In this document: positions 48,301 to 57,300 of the stretch, in pieces
Numbering within the stretch: the first letter of the stretch is position 1
How the letters are laid out: each line of letters starts with the position of its first letter
Source: Carposina sasakii
Taxonomy: Eukaryota; Arthropoda; Insecta; Lepidoptera; Carposinidae
Direction of reading: 5' to 3'
Length of the DNA stretch: 64,000 nucleotides
Assembly: GCA_014607495.2 (NCBI GenBank)
Contig: CP053149.1
Coordinates: 14,148,120-14,212,119, forward strand
Made by a program: the position numbers and the translations under genes
The notes under the pieces: model-generated
What the model was told of the DNA's origin: nothing
Database searches by the model: none
Seen by the model: the letters and a program-made list of their open reading frames with translations, nothing else

Positions 48301-51300
48301 TGTGTATACTTTGAAACACATATACACTGGATATATGTCTGTCCCGGGTGCGGCCAATAACATCGAACCCATATAATAATAATAATGTCGTTTATATGGC
48401 TTCTAATGTTTCTTTATAGTTGTGACCTAGGCTGGGCAGTCCCTTGACCCTGAAGCTTTGATGAATTAGGTAGACGCATGGCATTTTAGATAGTCGAACT
48501 CTATTTTTGGGAAGGGGCTTTTGACAGAAGTAGGTAATTTAGTGTATGAAGATGGTAATGTATTGGTGTTTATCTTATTAATTTCTATACAGATAGCATT
48601 ATATTTTATTTTACTGATTGCGAATTGTATTAAACACTTCGGTCAAATTGCTAATACACAGTTTACAGATCTAAAACTAATCCAGTCTTCTTTTTAGTTT
48701 TTGGTTGTTATTTGACCGAAGATTTTAATATTATTGGACTGTTTATGAATAGGCAATATATTTTTCCGGTGGTTAGATGCTTTATTTATTTGTAATTTTT
48801 TATTTTCTTTTTCATGGACGATGCAGAGGTAACCACATACCTACGCTAGAGTTTACGCCATGTCGCCCATTTATCACGTTCCTTTGATTTCATTTTCCTG
48901 TGGTACTACAAGTATAAGTGAAATGTATCAATTATAATAATATAATAAAATATAATAATTAATATAATTATAAATATTTATTTGATATTAAAACTCTATT
49001 CTACGCCGGTTGCTAAAATTCCTAGTTATATTTAGGCGCGGTTCTAAACTTAACCAATGGGTTTGGTAACCTAAATTGAGAAATTAGCCTAAATATAACT
49101 AGTGGTTGAATTTCGTCTATAGATCAAAGAAAATATAGTTATAAACTAAAATATCTTAATTTTGATGTATTGTTTCCACTGTGAAGTAAGGCTAACCACC
49201 ATGTTTTTTATTTTAGACAAGCGACTAACTTATACTTGCAGTACCCATCTTCTATTATGATTTGACCTGTTTTTTATTAACCCCCGGTGTTGCCCTTTCA
49301 GCCTCCGAATTTCACCTGATGGGAACATGTCCAATGGCGACGATAAGAGTAAATTAGCCCATCAACAGACTTACAGGTACATCACTCATACAGCACGACA
49401 TTCACTAACATTTCGCACATCGGACTGTGGTTGTGCGCGAATGGTCACATGATTGTGTCAAAACTAATATTTTTTATCTGTAACTAATATATGTATCAAA
49501 TACAGTCTACTTGTTTGTCGCGAGAATAATTTTTAATTAGATTAACATTCCAAAACTCATGTAATCTAGAAAAATTATCGATATAGTGACAAACATTTGA
49601 CCATTCTGCAATAAAAATCCCAGAGTTTTGCTAACACTTAAAATTGTTTCAATAAATCACAGGCGTCGCCGGTTGTTCTTACATTCCATGCAATCTGACT
49701 AATTAATTAACTAATCTAGCCAAGTTCGTTTCGCTCGTGGTAATTGTAATGAATTTGTAATTTTCAGCGAGGCGTGGGGAAATAATGACATTATCATTGT
49801 TTTATTACATTAAGTAGGCCGTTTTAGATATTAATATCATTTTGTGATTAACAAGAGGGTGTTTGCTAACATTAAATTGTAGTTGGTGTTAACATATGTA
49901 TATGTCGTGGCCATATTGTTAAATTGATCATTTCATGAAATGGTCGAGCATTTCATGAAGTGGTCGCATTTCATGAAGTGGCCAATTCAATTTGACCAGA
50001 TCGTTAAATCGTCTACATTTCACGATTTTGTCATCCACGTTTGGCCAAATCGTATTAACAGGATGTCCATAAAATCCGAATGTGGTAAGAGCTTACACCA
50101 TATATAAGTATACCATAAGGTATGATGGTATGATTTTTTTTGCTATTATTTATGTGATATTTTCACAATATAATATTTAAAAACATAAAAGACTTTACAA
50201 AAGCGATTCGCATCTGGCACATCGCCGGACGCTGCCTGGGCACGCTCGCTCCGCTCGCTCGGCTCGTGCGTCATTTGTCATAGTCTAACCTAACCTAACC
50301 TATCGTAATCTAAGGTTTTTGTTTAACAATATTATTATAAACCACCATTAAGTCTAATATACATTATACAATATAACACACTATCCGTGAACTTCTTCTG
50401 CATAGTCACCCTACTCTCTTTAATTTGTTTTATAACCTAAAAAGAAAAATCCGCCATCTTCACACATAAATAAAACGCGCGCAGCGCCTCTACCGGTGAT
50501 TCATGTAACTATTTTACGATATGATCAATAATCTTGACCACTTCATGAAATGATCGGGCGTTTAGTTGCCCATATCGAGAAACGATTTTTAATCATCGAT
50601 CTGCCCAAACCATATCATGATGTGGCCAATAGACAGTTGAACTTTTCATGAAATGCGACCATTTCATGAAATGCTTGACCATTTCATGAAATGATCAATT
50701 CTACGATATGGCCACGACATATATACCAAGATAAACTTTAATAAGTGGAGTAAAAATCTAATTGATCTCTGTTCAATTTTAAGTGTTACTAAAACTAACA
50801 ATCGACAAATAAAAATACAACAATCTAAAAATGGTATTTCGATAATTCCAGACAGTACAAAGAAGCCCTAAGACAGCAGCGACAACAAGACATCTACCGA
50901 CCCCGAAGTGACCAACCTTCCCCAGAACTAGATTCCCCCCACGGGCACAGTCCGGTCCACTCGAAATCATCCCCACACTCCCCTATCAATGGCTACAATG
51001 TCTCCCCTTCCCTCTACTACCGCTCAGTATCTTCCAACTCAAACCTATCTTCCACTCAAGTGCCAAACTCCCCCCTCCTACACTCGACCCCACGAAGATT
51101 CCAGAACGGTAACACAGAGAAACCAGAGGAAAACAAGCGACCGGTACAGAAGGTGGTACCGTCGCGAGTCAACAAAACTTATAATGGCAACACCGAGTAC
51201 AAAAACGGCACAGACACGTACACTAAACCGACGTCGCCGACCAAATCACCGACTAATACGTTAGGTTTTAACAGTTTAAAGTCGGGTATACCTAGACAAA

Positions 51301-54300
51301 ATGGCGATAGTGCTAGATTGCTGACGACAACGGTGTCGTATTTGAAGGGGGCGGGGCCTAAGCCCACGGGCAAGATGGCGTGGAATAAAGACGTCAATCC
51401 GGACAAACTCAGCTTTACTATGAAGAGGGAGTTCGATAAACAGAAGGAGGAAGAGGATTTGATCGCGCAGTTGCGGACGGTAAGCGCTGTTTTAATCGAC
51501 TTTTGCATTCTTAGGTATTGAGTTTTCTTGATCGTAAGTAACTTTTTTAAATGATTTTCAATAAACAATGCATTTCATCTTCTATTCCGTACTCGTCCAA
51601 TGTCAATATTCTATTGAGGGGTCGCCCACCACCGGGCCCTACACCCTCCGCTGACCCTCGGATCTGCCGACTCATGGTCACGAACACAAGACACTACTGT
51701 CGCAACGAGAATATTCTAATTTCAATCGATCAGATGTAATATTAAGAGTTAATCTGCTAACACAAAAAAATTGATACCTGCATTCAGTCACACCATTACG
51801 ATTGTATTGATCAGAAGTATGGCAAATTACTCACTTTTCAGCAGTTAGCGAATAAAGTCCTACATGGTAAATCAGGATCTCAACCAATAAAAGTACTTCT
51901 ACATCCACAGATAATCGAAAGCCGGCTAAAAATGTCTCTGCCGGAGCAGATAGCGCCGGTGCTGTCGGACGGAGTGGTGCTCTGTCACCTCGCCAACCAC
52001 GTGCGGCCGCGCGCTGTGGCCAGCGTGCACGTGCCGTCGCCCGCGCAGGTAATGAGACGTAGATGCGGTTGGAAATAGAGCCTGGAATACTCGTTATCCC
52101 ATCTAACTACCTATACCACCTATCATATTAACTACACTAGCAGCTACCAACAACTTCTTCCGCGTGAGGGAGTATTGCATCCGAGCGAAGCAGGAGCGGG
52201 TCCCTAGTTATACATATAAACCTTCCTCTTGAATCACTCTATCTATTTAAAAAACCGCATCAAATCCGGATTTAATCTATTATCAGCTGTTATTATGAAA
52301 GTGTTTGGTTTAAAAAATGTATGTTGGGAGCACATTGATACGGTTAGTCAAGGGCCTAGAGGCATATTGATACATAATTTATAAATACCTATAAAATAAT
52401 ATCCATGGATAAAGTGGTCGATTTTGACCGTCATCATGCATAAACATACACAATTTGTTCTACCTTTCCCTTTCAATCACAGCCATCTATATTAAGAATG
52501 GAGAGGGGACATACATTTTAACATTAATAAGTTTATTCGTTCACAGCCCAAACTGACGATGGCGCGATGTCGAAGGAATGTCGATAACTTCTTGGAAGCG
52601 TGTCGGAAAATCGGAGTCGAAGAGGTGAGCTATCTATCTTTTTGTTAAATTAATAGATTATTTATGAGAGCAAGATCAATAAATGTACCGTATAAATGTA
52701 TCCATTTATACGCCGATACGTTGTATTTTTGTGTTTGGTTTGACCAGAACTACCTGCACCTAGTCGAAACATTAAAAAAAAAGTTATACTATCTTAAATA
52801 TATTTTTCGCTTCCTAAGCGGTAGAAGAGGATAGAGATTTTGAGAAAACAGAGTTTCAGACATGTACTTAGATTATTGTTTAACTTTGGCTTTATATGCA
52901 TGTTTGTTTATTTATACCAATGTCTCATTTTAACGATCGTCATCACATTTTGAATCGCGTTAACATCACCCGCATACGTTTCCGTTTCCGAGTGTTGCAG
53001 GGTCTTGGTAATCCCTTACTGAAGTTAAATCACTAAGAGAATGGGTGGCGTGTGTTGCAGGAGCTACTCTGTTCGCCAGAAGACGTGCTGGAGTGCGAGC
53101 GAGACGGCGATATAGCGCCGGTCGCAGCCACTGTGTTCGCACTGCTCACACACGCCGCCCTAAGGGGTCACAACGACCCCGTAAGGGATCACCACGACCC
53201 CTATCGCACGGACGACTGTAGTATAACCAGACACGTGGAGGTGAACAGACAATACCAGCAGATCGATCTACAATATCACCAGGAACTGCAAATCCACAGA
53301 CAATACCAAGAAGAGGCTAATAGGTATCAAGAGATCGAGATTAACTATCGCAATCAGAGGTACAATGATAGAACCATAAGTGATTTTAACACCCACCAAA
53401 ACTATACCATAGACGAAGCGGACGAGTACCAAAATTATGAAAATAACTCCGACCAGCAATATTCGCCGGTATATGACGGATTGAGGAATAGAACCTATTT
53501 TACGAACAACAAGATACAATTCGTTCAGCCGTTCTGTAAAACGGATGCGGCGGTGCTACGAAGCGGCAATTTCGAGATATACGACACGGATGAAGTTGAT
53601 TTCCCGGTAGAACTACAGGAAGAAAACGTGACCAGGTACGATAGAAGCAATATGAATTTGGATATACCGATCAATTTGAACAGGGAATTGAACGCAGAGA
53701 CTAAAGAGAAGCTAGACGATGAAAAGAGAATTCTTTATACTTGTGTGTGCCTTGGCGCGTTTTTTGCGTCGGCCATCTTGCTTTTTATGTATCCTTTGTA
53801 AGCCTTACATTTATGTATTTTTTGGCGATATCACATTTATTGTTTTTACACATTGTAATTTGCTTTTGGATTCTTATATAAATGTGATATGGCATTTATT
53901 TCGATTGAATTGATGGAAAAAAGAGATAAATAAAATTTTAGAGGCTTAGACTGGCATATTGGAAATCATTCCACATGAAAGCAGATGTATTATGTATACG
54001 CTTGTTAGCTTCACAGTATTGTTAGAAAGTTGTTTAGGTAGTAAATAGTATGGTAAAGATACACAGTATGATAGTATTAGCCAATGGTTGGTGCTGGTTT
54101 GAATATATTGAAGAATTTTGCCTCGATGTTGTTAGAAAAAAAAATATATGGAATGAAAAAGGCAGCTAAACTACTTTTCTGCTGTTGCACTGAAATGTTG
54201 ATAGATCTTTGAATATTCAAGAGGTTATGTGCAAGAGCAAATAAATTGGTAGGTTATTTCGTTGGTTTAAATTGTTTGTTGCCATATTTTTGACTACCTA

Positions 54301-57300
54301 ATATGGGATGTCGCAAAAGATGTAACGTTAGAATTGATAAAATACTTGACGTTTATAAATTAAATTAGTTTGTGATGTTGTAGGAATAACATGCTAGCAA
54401 TGTTCTGTTTAGGGATGTTCGTAAGTAATTGAAATATTAAAGAGAGGGGCTATCTATGAGGATTTGTAAAGATTTAAAATATGTCTTAGGGTCTCCCCAA
54501 ATTTATCGACACGGAATCGGCTAACGCCGGTCAAAAAAGCCTTTATGTCTACGTAATAAGGGCGTTACTAATACCATTCCATCGGCTCGGCTCGGACGAC
54601 GCGTCGCGTCGCCGGCCGAAAGGCGAAACGAGCCCTTTGTATAGATAACTCGAGTATTGTGATACGCACTCGGCTTAAGCCGATTCTGCATCGATAAATG
54701 TGGGGAGATCCTTATACAAACACATCAGTCGCTGTCATGGTTATAATTAAAAGAGTACACGATTAGTCGGTACAGTGAAGACTATTGCCTTACACAACAG
54801 TATGACTGTAAACTTGAGGCTGCAGCTATCTTGCTTTAAAAGTCTGAATAAAAGGGATTTGGAAATTAATTTAGTAAGTACTTACAAGTTTTATGAAATT
54901 ATACTTTTGCTATTTTCTAGTTGATAAGAAGATAATTAAGTTTTGGTTTTCCTTTCTATAAAAACAATTTTACTATCAAATTCTGAATATGACATTTTGT
55001 TTTATTTTTTGGTGTTTTTGTTTTTTTATGTAAGTACTAAGTATAGGTATTTTGAACAATTTAAAATTAGTAAGTATGATCGGTATGTAAACGAATTGGT
55101 CTGATTAATTATTCCAGAAAGTAACTTTAAGTTCATTCCTTAGAGGCATTTAAATTGATTTTATGTTTTTTTTTTATATTAGGAGGTGGATTATATGAAA
55201 TGTCATGTTTCTTGTCTTGAGATCTCATTTTTTGTATTGGCGTGTGTTTGTAATGTGTTTTTTTATTTGTATACACAGTTTTTATGTACAATATAATGCA
55301 ACTTTAGATTAAAATATAAGAAAAATAGCATTATAATAATAATATGTAACAAGTACATTATACAAATGACCTGAAAAGTACATTTTAATGCTGCTTTAAT
55401 AATATACATTAACAAAACTAAAAGTATTGGTGCATGAGTTATGGAAAACAATTTTAAAGTATTTAATAACTAGTATAAGATTATACAAGTGTGAAATAAT
55501 AATAGCCTTTAAAGGTAACTTTATATTTCTTATTAAATAAGAATTGTATGCCTTAAATAAAAACCATATCGTTAGTGTATCGTTTATTGGATTTTTTTTT
55601 GATATAGTAAGTATTGATATTTAGGTTCATGAGTTGAGTGAAACTTTAAAAAACTTTGGTCTCAAAAATAGAGATATAGGTTGATAATCTATCTTTTACC
55701 AGTGATTGTTTTGACTTGACACACAAAGCGTGAACTTAAATGTCCAATATATACTTTGATCGGCATTTATTTTAGCGAATACGAGTATTAAGCCTTTTAT
55801 GAGTATTGAACAATAGTATACCTAAAGGACTGTCCTAATTTATATTCTTTATACCCGCCGACTACTTTCTTTAGTTTTTATCATGTTAATTTTATTTTAC
55901 TTTCGCTTATTTAGTGCCGATTTAAGTTACATAAATATTTCTAGAAATTGGTCATTATAGTGCATTAGTAGTTTGTATGTATTTTGAGGCTTTTAAAATT
56001 TGATAGGCTAGGTATATGTAAAAGACACTATATGAAATTGATATAAAGTATTCCTAAACGATGCCAACCGATACTATTGATGCCAACATGTTCAAATATA
56101 ATATCCATTCCAAAGATGATTTAACTAAAGACTGTAAAAATTGCCTTTATTTCATTTATACCTATCATTTGAGTATTCGACTGTGTATCCTACATTTTCA
56201 TGAAAATACATGTTAAATATTGTATGCAGACTTTCAGAAACATTTTAGTTTCGATTGTATTAATCACAGTCAAATACTTTTAGAGCCAACAAACGAAAAT
56301 TTCCAACTGTTAATAAATTCTTGTAGATTTATGATTTCATTTTACTTTGGTTTAGATTTTTTGTACCTGTTACACCACTCGCTGGTGAAGTTTGGAAGCT
56401 ATAGTCTATCTAGTAAGTATACTTATTTAGTGTTATCCAATAAAATATAATAAAAAAGACTGAGCGCAAAGTTCCAGCGATTTCAAAAAATTATCATGGT
56501 AATTTTGAAATGAACAAATTTTAATTATAAATTGTAATAACAAAAAAAAAATCGTATAATTTTACTAGCTAGTGGTGGAAACAGGATGTCTACTCTGAAG
56601 TGACGATAAACGAAGTATCGGCCGAATATCGAGGTGTGTCCTACTACGAACTTCCTTCGATCGGATCAGTCGCGCCGTTTTTTCATTCGGTCTGATAGAA
56701 CTCTATTTGACAGGTATAAGGCTATATAATAGAAAGCTTATAATATTAGTCAATGTGAATTATTCTCTATGGTTCCGAATGAGTTGTGAACTCAGATGAA
56801 TGAATCCGAAGCAATTTCGTAGTAGTGTCAAAGGCTTCGATTCGGTCGGGCTTCGGTCGGACCGAAAGATTCGAAAGCGGCATTTCAGAGTAGATCCCCA
56901 GATCTTAATTTAATTTCGAACAAAATTTTGGGTGTTTATTAAGATTCATAGGTTATAAGAGTTTTTCTTGTCTATTCTTTAGTCTATAGTTTCTGGTCAG
57001 TATATTCTTCCATGCTGTGCTTTCTCAGAAATATTGTTTTGAGCTTTAACTCACGAGTACAATGTTAATATTAATTGATAAAAAGATGATTAATATATGA
57101 TTAAATATTATATTTATCGGCTTGAGGTGCTTGGGTACTTATTTATGTAGTCTATAAAGTTATTTTATTGTGTTTTATGAAACTATTAAAGTACTTAATA
57201 AATAATATTAGCTCTTTGCGAAAAAGCTGAGTTTTTTCTTTGTAAATTATTTAGACAGCTAATAATTTACTTTACAACTATATTAGAAGTAAAACTTTTT

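Larger units (their letters stand above)
46945..49301. other. Lrch intron 6
   Basis: Holds the MITE at 47204-47394, a short inverted repeat at 47459-47538, a LINE-tail-like scrap near 47127-47165 (TTGGCGTCAGGCCGGCAGCC) and an inverted repeat at 49020-49105. The open stretch at 48052-48360 has no recognisable family. Confidence 0.5.

Noticed and set aside
51179..51568. Minus-strand 129-codon open frame
   Set aside because: Lies opposite Lrch exon 8, which has clear coding identity and splice phases.
53268..53519. Minus-strand hydrophobic open frame
   Set aside because: Antisense shadow of the Tyr/Gln/Asn-rich tail in Lrch exon 11a.
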